Shown here one piece after another: positions 13,901-28,900 of a stretch of DNA of 64,000 nucleotides; the first letter of the stretch is position 1, and each line of letters begins with the position of its first letter. A program made the position numbers and the translations under genes. This DNA is from Pteria penguin (taxonomy: Eukaryota; Mollusca; Bivalvia; Pterioida; Pteriidae), in contig CM068585.1 in NCBI GenBank assembly GCA_035048485.1, forward strand, positions 14,737,501 to 14,801,500. Reading direction: 5' to 3'. Below the pieces are notes generated by a model. The model made no database searches and had not been told where the DNA came from. It saw only the letters and a program-made list of their open reading frames with translations.

Positions 13901-16900
13901 CGCTGTGGTCAAAAATTTTTTTTTTCATTTCTTTACACATCTAAATAAGTTCTTAGATGTTTCTCAACACTCAACATATGAAATTAGGCCATTTTAAATT
14001 GGATCTGGACAATATTTGAAACAATTGTTGTTTATGACCCAGACTTGAAATCAGTCAACAAAAGGTCCCATCTAAAGAAAATTACAAACTTGCTGTCCTG
14101 AATCACATCTTGCAGAGACAGAGCAAATGCTGAATATCAAAATCACCTGAATGGATGTGCAAAAAAGTGTTGTTTTTTATTCTAGCCTGAAATAAAATTT
14201 GACATATTTTCAACATTTGTGTTGACTTCACAGTAATGCCAAAATAAATAATTCTTCCTTCCTGCATGATTGATAATCTAGGTACTCAGGTGAGCGATAT
14301 AGGCCCACTTGGGCCTCTTGTTTAAATTAATTTTTCTTTATTATCTTTTAATAAGTAAGGTTAGAGTTTTCATATTCTATATACTGGTAGGTTTTGTAAT
14401 GATGTATCTTTGGTGGATGCAAGGGTGTGCCATGACCTTTATTCAAGGTTACTTTTATCACATGAACAAATTTGTTTATATTCAAATTGGCTTCCACAGG
14501 AGGTATTTATCCCATTAGGACAAGTCTAGCTGAATGCTGTTTTCACTAAGTACCATTGTTCCCTTCACCTTAAAGCATTAAAACAATTAGATGTACCTCA
14601 TAAAACACCTGACTCAAAAATCAAAGTGTGTACCCTGCCATGTGGTGGAAATCTTAACTGTGATCACATCAGATAAGGAGGAGAAAAATGATTCACTTGT
14701 TTGTAATGTCATAAATGTAACAGATTTCAACCCTTTTGTTCCAGATCACCAGACACTATTGTTTCTGAAATCACTAAACAACGGTCTCGTGTCCAAAATC
14801 AGATTCACTAAATGCTGTTGAGTCTGAAAACACTAACCACTGCTGGCTGTTTCAAAATCACTTAACATGGGTGTTTCCAAAACAGTTACTCTGTTGTTTA
14901 AGAAATTATTAAATACAGATTTTTTTTCCCAAAATCCCTGAATGGTGTTGTTTCTAAAATCACTAAACGATATTGTCTCCATATTCTCTAAACAGTTCTG
15001 TGTCCAAAGTCACTAAATACTGTTTGTTTTACAAAATCACTTAATACTGTTGTTTCAAAAATCACTAAATGTTATGTTTAAAATCACTTCACACTGACTG
15101 TTGTTTCCAAACTCACTTAACAATGTTCTTTTCAAAATCACAAAACTCTGTTGTTTTCAAATTCACTTAATACGTTTTCGACCAAAATCACTGAACACTA
15201 TTGTTTCAAAATCACAAAACAATGTCACTTCTTAAACCATTAAGCATTGTTATGTCCAAAATCACTAAATGCAGTTGTGTCTAGAATCACTAAATACTGT
15301 TGTTTCCAAAATCTCTGAATAATATTGTTTCCAAAACCACTAAACACTGTAAATGATTAGATATATTTGGGGAAAAGATGATTATGTGGATCATATTTTT
15401 TATTTTATCAATTTATAGAAATATTTATTTACTCTTTTCAGAAGCCCGTACAGTGCTGAACAAATATGTGGATTTGAAAACTGTGCAGAATTTGAGGCCT
15501 TGGATCAAAATGCTGGCATTAAGAATGACAAATGCAAACTCTGAATCTCTGAAACACTGTACTGAAATAACAACATTGATTTTGGAAAAACTTGGAATAT
15601 TCACAGCCGTAGAACATGGAGAGTTGACATTTGATATGAAAATTGCTGTTTCTAGGTTACTGGAAGCCATGTTACAAGGTGCTTTTAATAGGTATGAGAT
15701 TAGAGTTCTTTCTGTAATACACTGTATATGACTTACAGCTTTAATATTCAAGTCAAAACATGCTTATATAATTTTGTACATAATGTTGTCGACGATCTAA
15801 TTGAGTGATCTAGTGAGAATCTAATTCTCAGCCTTAAAGCTTTATGATGTAAGCACTTTGTTACTTGACAAAGCTCCATCAATTAGGTGCTTGGCTTTTA
15901 GTTTAGATTCCCACTGTCACCTTCGTCAGCATCATGGCCTTAAAACGAGACAATAAAAACCAAGGTTTTGTGTTACGATATACGTGGCACATCAATGATC
16001 CTTTATTGCTTCTGGTGTGTCCATTGAATAGGAATCAATTTCTATGCATTGAATTAGACAGATGCTTTCACCTTGGTGTGTCCATTGAATAGGAATCAGT
16101 CTCTATGCATTGAATTAGACAGATGCTTTCACCTTGGAAGTACAATAATCTTTGAATGACATTAAGTAGGAAATCAAAGGAATAACATATAAATTTTTGT
16201 TGTTTTGTAACTGTTCCTTTAAAAAGATATTAAAGCAGATGTGATAGAATTCAGTTCATTAATTGTCCAACTCAAAAAAATTAGCAGTCCACAATCATAT
16301 TGAAAAAATGTTCTATTTTGCAATTGATCATTTTCTAATATTAGCAATATCCCTAATCAACAAGTTTGATTTGGCAGTAACATGATATCAAACCCCTATC
16401 TGTAGTAGGCTGTCAAGTAATCTACTGCATCTTTCCTTTTAGTTTTTATAAGCCCATCATAAGACAGCACATATTTTATTATGGAGTTTTCCGCTTCATC
16501 CGTCGAAGGTCATGTTTTCCAGACTTTTATTGGATAAGGTATTTGATTGAAACTTGGCATATATATCGAATCTGAAATGAATTTTCATTTTATAGGGTAT
16601 TTGGTATTTATGAAACGAGTTGTTTATTTAATATCCCAAGCCTTGGCGAGGGGATTTAAAACACACAATGAGTTTCATAAATACTGTATGAAATGAAAAT
16701 TCATTTCAGATTCTTTTTATCACATGTTTACGCTCAGTTTAAAGGTGTTTATTTCATCAATCATCAGCTTGACACATTTCTTTTCTACGCTATGACGTCA
16801 CGTATGTCATAAATTAATTTATAGCTTAGCGATATTTCACTGCATAAACAGCAAAACATGTGATAAAACATTATATCAATGAGGGTCAGTACCAGAATGC

Positions 16901-19900
16901 ATTTGGGTATGATTGCTTCGCTTTTGCTAGAGTTACGGCCCTTGAACTTAGAAATTTTCAAGGATGTTACAGTTTTCCAGACTTTTTTCTGCAGTCTTTA
17001 AAGGTGTTGAATTAAAACTTGGTATATAACTTTATATCAACGAGGGTCAGAACCAATTTGCATTTGGATATTATTGCTTTGGTTCTGCCAGAGTTATAGC
17101 CCTTGAACTTAGAAATTTTAAAGTATTTTACAGTTTTCCAGATTTCTTTATGCAGTGTTTCAAGGTATTGGATTGAAACTTGGCATATATATTTATATCA
17201 ATGAGGGCCAGTATCAGTTTGCATTTCAGTATAATTGTTTTGGAATTTCCAGAGTTACAACCCTTGTTATATGAGATATCTTCCTTTGTTTCGCAGTAAT
17301 TTAAATATCTATAGCATTTAGAAGGACCACAAACTTCATACTTTGTATGTAAGACGACTTGATACATGGATGGACCTTTCATTTCAGTTGAAACCAGATT
17401 AGTATGACCTACATTTCATGGTTGAATGGTTTTTCTGTAAAAGTCTGCTTTGAAATATGATAACTCTCTCTTTAGGAATCTGTTTTTGTTTATGAAAGGG
17501 ACTCATCAGGAGGAACAGCAGTGAGGAATCTTTTATGTGCCAGCATATACAATTACACAAGACCTTGGTTTATATTGTCTTGATTAGACAGATATGTAGC
17601 CAGAAGATGGTAACTCACCATAGAAAAATCTGAATTAACAGATGCATTCAAAACCATATTGTCAGATCAGAAATCCCAATGCCCAATAGTTACAGTCTTG
17701 GAGTTATCTTGTTTATATAATGTAAAGCAATGTGAATTGTTTAGATTATGGTAGAAGAAGGAGTCAGATATTTTAAAATGATATGCAGGGCACAAAGTAG
17801 CCCTCTGGATTTAGGAGCCAGCTGGCTCCTTACCAGAAAAATTCAGAGGCCAATCCAGAAAAACAGGGACCAGGAAAACGAAATCATATGAAATATATAA
17901 TACAATACAATACAATACAATAACTTATATAGCACATTAGAATAAAGTCACTTAGTGCACTTCACATTAAAAGTATGTGTACAATATGGAAAGAAACTAC
18001 AAAAATACAAATAATCACTGACTTACATGTATTTCTATGCTGAAAATGTACAGGTATGCTCATTAATAAGAATATTACCCAACAGTTCATGTTTGATTGA
18101 CAAGATATAAACAATACTACAAGAATCAACAAGTACATGTACTTCTTCTGTTCAATAGACTAAGTATTATAATCAGAATATCACTTGATCTCAGTTTCAG
18201 AATTAATGTGGTCTGTCAGTGATTGTCATCAATAAGTTCAGCATCTGCTGTCCATAGTTCTGAATTTTTCAGATGACATCCTTTGATTACATCATCTAAT
18301 GACCTCCTTTAATGACATCCTCTAATGACATATAGAATCCAATGATAATACCCAAATGCAATGATTGAAAGTTTTAATATTGTAATTTTTCCATTTCAGT
18401 GAGGACCATAAATTTGTACTAGATACATATAAATACATGCTAAAGGAAATGCCAGAATTTACTACCCCATACCTTTGTAAAAAGGGTTTCCTGGTGCTGA
18501 TATCTTTTATTGAAAATAATCAATTGCCGAGTATTATAGAAGGTAAAAAAATTAGAATGAAAACAGTTGAAAGACAACATGTAAAGTAATGTTTTGTCAT
18601 GCCATCCATTCCGTTCAAATGATGATTAAACAATATTCCTGAACAGAGTATTGGTAATACAAGGACATATAGTCAACTCTCCTATAAAATGTGCATAATT
18701 TACACAGTTTCAACTTTGACTATCTATTGTTGGTTTATAATTATACATGTAAACATATCCCTTTTGAAAGGTTTCTTTGGAAAGGAGGTATTATAAAATT
18801 GCATAACAGTATATGTATAGACCTATATAGGTCTATGCTATGTGTGAATTGAGGTCATTGTACTTCTGAATTAGAATATATTAATCGAAAAAATAAGGGA
18901 ATTTCCAAGGCTAAAAATAGATTTTTATCACTAATTCAATTTATCATTACTTAAGGATGTTGGCTCCTTTGATTCCAAGTAATGTCAATTTTCTAAAACT
19001 TATATGAAAGCAAATATTAAGTTTAAAGATATAGAAAAATCAATTTTATATCAATGCTAAATTCTGAACTTTAAAAAAAATTGGTTTTATAGAGGTAGGG
19101 GTGTTTTCTATTGTCATTTAGGGAAAATGAGCTGGTATGACAGCCATGTATAAGAAGATAATGAAAAATGCTGAAGCAATCCAAAACCAATCAGAAATAT
19201 TTACTGTGATGAAGTATTATGTCTGTTGTAGAAGATAAAGAGGCTACTCATAGAAATTATCTGCTTTCTATATCGAATAAAATGTTGTTTTTTTATCAAA
19301 CCCATTCAGGAAATTTGATCTATGCCTCGTTTAGTGAAATTGTTTTTAGTTATATAGAGAATGTGTAAATTTGTGAGGCTCTAACATGCAATAAGGATAC
19401 ACAAAATTCCTAATTCTAACATTAAAGCACAAGGATTTGTTGTTTAAAAGTATTTATCTTTATGTATTTGTTTTAGTGAAGTACCCTTATTACATGTACC
19501 TAGCTTGTAAAGTTCTTTATATCTTTTATATTTTTCTGAAATATATAAAGAAATTGATTGGTTAATGTCAGTAACCTGGTGTGAATTATTATTTAAGTTG
19601 AAGGTCTTGTGTTTGAATTTTGTAAGACAATTTGTCATATTATATGGCCTTTTTTATATCAAGATGTTAGTCAGCTGAAGGTTGTCATTTCCAGATTTGA
19701 CTTAGCGCCTTAAAGATCCCCAGCAGTTCATTGTAAACATGCTCAGTAGTAGTTACATAATCCATAGCTTGAGCTGTGACTGATGTCTACTAGGTACATC
19801 ATAGTGGTGTCTACTAGGTGCATCATAGTGGTGTCTACTAGGTACATCATAGTGGTGTCTACTAGGTACATCATAGTGGTGTCTACTGGGTACATCATAG

Positions 19901-22900
19901 TGGTGTCTACTAGGTACATCATAGTGATGTCTACTAGGTACATCATAGTGGTGTCTACTAGGTACATCATAGTGGTGTCTACTAGGTACATCATAGTGAT
20001 GTCTACTAGGTACATCATAGTGATGTCTACTTGGTACATCATAGTGGTGTCTACTGGGTACATCATAGTGGTGTCTACTAGGTACATCATAGTGGTGTCT
20101 ACAAGGTACATCATAGTGATGTCTACTAGGTATGTCATAGTGGTGTCTACTAGGTACATCATAGTGGTGTCTACTAGGTACATCATAGTGGTGTCTACTA
20201 GGTACATCATAGTGATGTCTACTAGGTACATCATAGTGGTGTCTACTAGGTACATCATAGTGGTGTCTACTGGGTACATCATAGTGATGTCTACTAGGTA
20301 CATCATAGTGGTGTCTACTGGGTACATCATAGTGGTGTCTACTAGGTACATCATAGTGGTGTCTACTAGGTACGTCACAGTGATGTCTACTAGGTACATC
20401 ATAGTGGTGTCTACTAGGTACATCACAGTGATGTCTACTAGGTACATCATAGTGGTGTCTACTAGGTACATCATAGTGATGTCTACTAGGTACATCATAG
20501 TGGTGTCTACTAGGTACATCATAGTGGTGTCTACTAGGTACATCATAGTGATGTCTACTGGGTACATCATAGTGGTGTCTACTAAGTACATCATAGTGGT
20601 GTCTACTGGGTACATCATAGTGGTGTCTACTGGGTACATCATAGTGGTGTCTACTAGGTACATCACAGTGATGTCTACTAGGTACATCATAGTGATGTCT
20701 ACTAGGTACATCATGTACATCATAGTGGTGTCTACTAGGTACATCATAGTGGTGTCTTCTAGGTACATCATAGTGGTGTCTACTAGGTACATCATAGTGG
20801 TGTCTACTAGGTACATCATAGTGGTGTCTACTAGGTACATCATAGTGATGTCTACTAGGTACATCATAGTGGTGTCTACTAGGTACATCATAGTGGTGTC
20901 TACTAGGTACATCATAGTGGTGTCTACAAGGTACATCATAGTGATGTCTACTAGGTATGTCATAGTGGTGTCTACTAGGTACATCATAGTGGTGTCTACT
21001 AGGTACATCATAGTGGTGTCTACTAGGTACATCATAGTGATGTCTACTAGGTACATCATAGTGGTGTCTACTAGGTACATCATAGTGGTGTCTACTGGGT
21101 ACATCATAGTGATGTCTACTAGGTACATCATAGTGGTGTCTACTGGGTACATCATAGTGGTGTCTACTAGGTACATCATAGTGGTGTCTACTAGGTACGT
21201 CACAGTGATGTCTACTAGGTACATCATAGTGGTGTCTACTAGGTACATCACAGTGATGTCTACTAGGTACATCATAGTGGTGTCTACTAGGTACATCATA
21301 GTGATGTCTACTAGGTACATCATAGTGGTGTCTACTAGGTACATCATAGTGGTGTCTACTAGGTACATCATAGTGATGTCTACTGGGTACATCATAGTGG
21401 TGTCTACTAAGTACATCATAGTGGTGTCTACTGGGTACATCATAGTGGTGTCTACTGGGTACATCATAGTGGTGTCTACTAGGTACATCACAGTGATGTC
21501 TACTAGGTACATCATAGTGATGTCTACTAGGTACATCATGTACATCATAGTGGTGTCTACTAGGTACATCATAGTGGTGTCTTCTAGGTACATCATAGTG
21601 GTGTCTACTAGGTACATCATAGTGGTGTCTACTAGGTACATCATAGTGGTGTCTACTAGGTACATCATAGTGATGTCTACTAGGTACATCATAGTGGTGT
21701 CTACTAGGTACATCATAGTGGTGTATAAGACATTAATCCCAACTAATGAGAATTCAAAATTAAATTTTATGTTTGCATGCATCTGTAGTCAAACTTTGAA
21801 ATTTTAATCAAAAAGACTATATGATCACTTTAAGTTATCAGGTATTTTGATTTATTACTACAATGTAGATTAAAAAAAAAGGAGAGCTATGAAACTGATG
21901 GATGAGTTACCTACTAGTGTATTTGTATTCCAAAGAATTTAGTGTGGTCAATTTTTGATTGCTAGTATGAAATATACTGAACACTTGGAAGTGTGGAAAT
22001 GAATGACACTTTGCAATGATCCATTATACATGAACATTGTATGAATAATGTACATTATTATAGTACAATAATCTTCCTACAAAAATGGGCCATACCTGCT
22101 TAAGGTGTTTATTTCATTTGTGAGTGTTCTGTAGGTAGGAAGGTCTTTCCATATATCTGCTAAAGGTCTGACCATTTATCTGCCGAAGGCCTGTCCTGGT
22201 AACTGATAAAGGTCTGCCCTGGTATCTGCTGAATGCCTACCCTGGTATCTGATAAAGGTCTGCCCAGTTACCTGCTGAAGGCCTGTTCTGGTATCTGATA
22301 AAGGCCTGTCTGGGTATCTACTGAAGGCCTGCCCTGGTATCTGATAAAGGTCTGCCCTGGTATCTGCTGAATGCCTGCCCTGGTATCTGATAAAGGTCTG
22401 CCCAGTTATCTGCTGAAGGCCTGTCTGGGTATCTAATGAAGGCCTGTCCTGGTATCTGATAAAGGTCTGCCCTGGTATCTGATAAAGATCTGACCAGCTA
22501 TCTGCTGAAGGCCTTTCCTGGTATCTGATAAAGGCCTGCCCTGGTATCTGAACTTCTTTTATCAAGTGTCCAGAGTTGAGGATTCAGGGGCATATAGTTC
22601 TTAGATGGTCTGATAGTTAGACTGGACATAACTTGTGAACAATAAGACAGAGGTTTTGTCTGATAGTTACTTCATATGTTCATTGTGACAATGCCTTATT
22701 ATTATTTTTTCTTTATCTATCAAGACCTTTGGCTTATTTTTTAAAATCTTAAACATTGACTGCTGTCTTAGAGCAATGTATTTATGTTTCACATACACAT
22801 CCTGTTTTCTTCTCAGTTTTGCAAGAAATAGAAAGATATGAAGATTCTGCAACAGCCTACACAAATTTGTTGGTTGCACTTTCCTTGACAGGAATGATGA

Positions 22901-25900
22901 GAGAGGCACAAATCCTTTTAAAGGCATGTGTATGCTAGATGCTTATTAAAAAGATCAGACTTTTTAAAAATTAGTTTGCTATTATATGATTTTATGATAT
23001 GAGAAAGATATCTAACTTTTTCAGCTAAGCTGTGCTATCTAGAATTAAAATACTGAATGTCCTGCAACAGCAATCTTTTCTCACCTCACTGTAACTGTAG
23101 ACTTTGTACCTGATATTTGAAACATAGATCCAGGAAACTATGTCATTTTATGCAGACAAATTGAAATGTTGGGGTGGGTGGGTGTTTTGGTTAGTATACT
23201 ATTATACTAACCAAAACCCCCACCCTCGATTGTTTGATTTGTCTGCATGTTTGATCTAGTTTCCTGGACTCGTGGTTTGGAATATGAGGTTTTGATATTA
23301 ACAATATGTACTGATTATTTCTCTGGGCTACAAATATTTTAAATGTTAACAAAGAGGCTTTAGAATTAAGGGGGGGGGGGGGGGGAATGTCATTTGGAGA
23401 GGGTCTTTAAAATACCTGGGGAATGGCTGTAGCGATGTTCCTGTGTGTCCTATTGTGCCCTTTCATACAACACTACAAAGTCCTACCACAAAACACGATA
23501 TTGATCTGGGTAAAAAGAGACCTGGTGCCTTGATAATCAACCAAACAAAGTTACATAATCTGTATGGTTTTACTTTTAAATTTTTACATTACAGGATCAT
23601 GATCTGAAGACGACCTGTAATTTTCCTGTGTTGGTAGAAGCCAACAATTATTGTCGAAACTTCTTAAAGGTATATCTTAAAGGCAGTATTATATTAAGTT
23701 TGGCAAAATAAACAATCTTCAATATGTATTCTTATTTTGCCTGTTTGTAACACTATATCTCATTGGTTGACTGATTTAAAACTGTAAGGAGATTCACATT
23801 TCACTGCAGTTTTGTTTATGATTGTCACGACTAGCTGGAATATTTATGCAGTGATATTCATCATTTATGTCAAATACATTAGAGTAGGGTTACCATGCGT
23901 TTGATTTACAAAAACTGACTGGGTGTCGGCAAATCCCATGTCAGGAATGTCACTGAAACTCAATTTCTGATGTTATTTGCTGATACCCTGTCAGATTATG
24001 TAAATTACATGCACGGTAACTATTAAATGTTTACCATATTGATATCTATAAATTACATTTTAGTCATGAGATCTTCAATTTTGCATAATATGAGAGTGTG
24101 ATTCAATGTGAAAATAATGTCTTAGCTACCTTGGTTTTGTCTGTTAACATAATATCATATGAGTTAAAATGCACAAGAGGTGCACCAAATTCATGTACAT
24201 AACTATGTTCTAATATATATTATGCATTTGGCAATCATCACCATTACCATAACATGAATACAAGCATTTGTTTAATGACAAATGTAAACACTGGCATGTT
24301 CTCTATTGTTCCTACTTTTCTTGTTTGATCCTCCATTTTCTTACTTTTCCATCAAATTCTCCAACTCTTCTTACATTTTGATCACAAATGCGAAATGAAA
24401 TACATATAAATACAGTTCATAAGACAAAAGAGAAAGTAACTGTTAATGAAATAGACTAGAAACAGATTATAAAGCAAACTGAATGAGTAAGATCATCTTT
24501 ATCTATGAGTATTAGTCAGGCATGATTTGATGTTCTAGGAGATGTGGGTGGGGGGAGTGGATGAAAGTTGAGCTGGAATTCTTATAATACATGTACCGGT
24601 AATAATAGATTGATTTTACTCACAGAATACGAACATTTAGTTTTTATGTGAAGTCAAATTAAGATTTTAGTTTTTTTTGTTATATGTACTTGGTTATTTC
24701 TAAGACAGATAAACTAAATGAGAATTAATGCCGTAATAAAAAAATTCCTAGATTCTCATCCCCACCTACCCCGATTTTTCACACCCATCCCAAAAAAGGC
24801 AATATTTTTTTTCAAATTACATTTTGAAAGTCACATAGCCCAGTGGAAATATCACATGCCTTATCCATTTCCGTTGTAGATATATGAGATTTTGTCTATA
24901 TTTGTTGAATTTGTGATTTTGTGTTATATTATTATATTGATAGGAAGTCAAACTGTATAAATATACTATAAAGGTCTCCATATCTTTGAAATCAATTTTG
25001 TTTTGATTATTGAAATTTTGAATACTGATAAATCACAGACAATCTAACTTTTAGGTTTTGTGGTCATAAAACCTTCATACATGTACATCCAGTAAAAATC
25101 ACAGTATTTTTAGCTCTCCTGAGCCAAAGGCTCAAGTGAGCTATTGTGATCAATCACCGTCCGTCGTCCGTCCGTCGTCTGTCGTCCGTCGTTAACTTTT
25201 CACATTTTCGACTTCTTCTCCAGAACCACTGAACAGAATTTGATGAAACTTGATAAGCATGTAGTACTCATGGTCCCCTACAAGTGTTGATGTTTTTTGT
25301 CCGGATTCATCAATAGGTGGCGCCACCACAGGCAAAAGTAGGTCAAAGAGGGTACCCTCCTTTGACAAACTTCTTCTTCAGACCGGGGGCATACAGAGAC
25401 AAACCGAATGCATAGAAATGATCTAGAGGGATGTGTGAAGAAGTGTTGTTATTTTTGGTTCCGTTCCGAAATCAAATTTTTGACGTTTTTTTGTACTTGG
25501 TAGTTTTAATGCAGAAAAGAGGTATTTTTTTCTTTTAGTAGACATTGATGCATAAATTTGGTTTAATTTGATCATTTTGATGGTAAGAAATACTACTGCG
25601 AAGAAAATTTTTCAATATTTTATGTTTTGGATTTTTTATGAATTTTTTAAGACTTTCAAGAAAAAGGGGGGGGTGGGATAATTGGTGTAAACATTTCACA
25701 TTTTGAACTTTTTCTTCGGAACCACTTGCTGGAATTCAATGAAACTTGGCATGCATCAAATACTCAAGGTCCCCGACAAATGTGGTCATCTTTGTCAGGA
25801 TCCATGAACAGGTGGCACCACCACAGACAAAAGTAGGTCACAGAGGGTACCCTCCTTTGACAAACTTCTTATTCAGATCGGGTGCATACAGCGACAAACC

Positions 25901-28900
25901 GACTGCATAGGAATGATTTAGAGACATATGGGAAGAAGTGTTGATATTTTTTGTTCCATTCCGAAATCAAATTTTTGACGTTTTTTCATTTTTATTTTGG
26001 ACTTTGTTATTTTAATGTATTAAAGAGTTATTATTTTCTTTTAGTAAACATTGATGCATTCATTTGGTTTCATTTAATCATTTCTATGGTAAGGAATACT
26101 GGTGCGAAGGAATTTTTTCAATATCTCGATTTTTGAATTTATTATGAATTTTTTAAGACTTCCAAGAAAAGGGGGGGAGGGGACAATTTTTCATATCTTC
26201 AACTTGATCTACAGAACAACTTGAAGGATTGTGATAAAACTGGGTAGGATGCAAGTACTCATAGTCCTTTTCAAAGGTTTTGTTTTTTGTGCGGATCATC
26301 CAAATTGGTTAACAGATAATGCCACCATGTCTAAAAGTAGGTCTCACAATGGTACATATACCACTTGGTAATTGAAATATGGAGAGTAGCGGTTCAAAAC
26401 CAGCTGTGGTCAAAAAAATTTTTTTTTTTTTTTACACATCTAAATAAGTTTTTAGATGTTTCTCAACACTCAACATATGAAATTAGGAATTTTACGTTTA
26501 AGACTGCCAAAAAAAAAAGGGGGGGGGGGGGTTTGGCCATTTTTCACATTTTCAACTTTTTCTACAAAACTGTTTGAAGGATTTTAATAAATCTTGGTAG
26601 AAATAAGTCACTTATGATCCTCTTCAAATTCTGTTGTTTTCGTCCAGACCTCTTTACAGGTGGCGCCACCATAGTCAAGAGTAGGTCACAAAAGAGTTCC
26701 CTCGTTTAACAATATTCTTTTTCATACGGGCTGTATACAGAGACAAACAGAATGCATAGAAATGATCTAGAGGGATGAGTGAAGATGTATTGTCATTTTG
26801 GTTCCCTTCCAAAATCAAATTTTAGAATTTTTTTCGACATTTCTTTGGACTTGGTGATTCAATGCAGAAAAAAGTGTCATATTTCCTAGTTAATTGATAA
26901 TGATGATTTCTTATAGACTATTGTGATCATAATTATTCGTAAGGATTGTTACTTTGAAAGAATTTTGTCAATATCTCAATTTTTGGATTTTCTATGAATT
27001 TTTTAAGACTTCCAAATTAGGGTGTATAGGAACAATTCAATCACATTTTTCACTTCTGCTGTTATACCACATGAAAGATTTTAATGAAACATGGAATACA
27101 TGAAGTACTAAAAGTCCTCTATCAATTCGGTAAATTTCATCCAAATTGGTTAACAGATAATGCCACCATGTCTAAAAAGCAGTTCTCACAATAGTACATA
27201 TACCACTTGGTAATTGAAATATGGAGAGTAGCGGTTCAAATCCAGCTGTGGTCAAAATTTTTTTTTCATTTCTTTACACATCTAAATAAGTTTTTAGATG
27301 TTTCTCAACACTCAACATATGAAATTAGGCAATTTTAAGTTAGATCTGGACAATATTTGAAACAATTGTTGTTCATGACCCAGACTTGAAATCAGTCAAT
27401 AAAAGGCCCCTCCTAAAGAAAATGACTAACTTGTTGCCCTGAATGACTTCTTGCAGAGACAAAGGAAATGCTTAATATCAAAATCACCTGAATGGATGTG
27501 CAAAAAAGTGTTGTTTTTTATTCTAGCCTGAAATAAAATTTGACATATTTTCAACATCTGTGTTGACTTAGTCACATTAATGCAAAAATAAATGAATTCT
27601 TCCTTCATGCATGACTGATAATCTAGGTACTCAGGTGAGCGATATAGGCCCACTTGGGCCTCTTGTTTTATTCAAGAGCTCTCTTGTCACTACCATGACC
27701 TGTTAGTATATAGTATTTTATCAAGGAAAAAGCTCTTTAGATCGTAAGTTTCAATAAAAACTACCTCATACTGTTTGAAGAGAGACAGTGACCATTATTT
27801 ATAGTTTGTGTGTATACATATTGACATATCTCAGACTCAGCTAGCTACATAAGCCGGCGTGGCTTAGTGGTATTGCACTCATCTCCTGATCGGGAGGCCG
27901 TGGTTCGAGTCCCGTTCTGGTCATGCCGGTGTCCTGTCTTTCAGATGAGACAGTAAAAACTGAGGCCCCGTGTCGTGGTATGCATGTCAACTTAAAGATC
28001 CCTCACTGCTTCGGATGGGTCCATTGCAAAGGTCAAAATTTGTATGCCTCGCATCAGGCAGATGCCGCCATCATATACGTGAAATATTCGTGGCGTGACA
28101 TTAAACAAAAATCAATCAATCAGCTGACTACATAGTCCATACATTACAGTTGATCTTCTTTTGTTTTATTATATAGTCATTTCAACAACAAAGCATTACA
28201 GCTGTCTTTCTATTTCCTAGGCTGATAGTTTGAAAAACTTAATACAAATAGGGGAAGAAATAGATTCTAACAGAGTTCAGCCTTTCAAAAACAACCTACT
28301 TGCATTACAAGGTAAGTGGAGAATCACATTCAGTAGTTGATATACAAATGGGTGCAGTCCTAACATAACATGCGCGTTAACATGAAAAGTGGTCACAAGG
28401 ACTGCTTTAGCACACGTGCTAGGACTGCTCGACCGGACACGCGTGCATTCCTTGCGTTAACACAGGAGGAATTTCACGTTAATTCGATTTATTCCTACGT
28501 GCACTAGGTCAAGTCGCACATTCACATGCCTACATTTGTAATCTGTATGCAGTAGTACGGATGGAGAAAGTAAAAGATATCTAATTAAATTACCGCAAAT
28601 GTCGCCATATATACGTGTATTAAATATAATGTTAAAATGACACCCCACATTAAGGGTTTCATATGTAAATATATAATAATGGAAATTACCGCGTAGACAT
28701 GCACTAAGGTATTTATGAAACACATATGAACACATATAATAAAGACATACAATACATACATGTATAGACAAACACAATGTTACACTACAACTTTCAAACA
28801 TATCGCACTCACTCACTTTTCATTCACTTCTCATATGCATCCTGTAAGAAATTCCATCCTTTTACATTTTACAATGTATAATAATGATGTATAGTACATT

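Noticed and set aside
15425..15751. 108-codon minus-strand frame
   Set aside because: Antisense shadow of the long LRPPRC-like exon 15442-15691.
19743..21807. Two overlapping open frames of over 670 codons on opposite strands
   Set aside because: Both are pure translations of the 24-bp minisatellite. The period is a multiple of three and the unit lacks stops, so openness is automatic.
22150..22556. CRISPR-like array
   Set aside because: Repeats are contiguous with no unique spacers, and the DNA is clearly animal nuclear sequence. The same applies to the other arrays.
22176..22565. 129-codon minus-strand frame
   Set aside because: Translation of the 23-bp minisatellite (three units make 69 bp).
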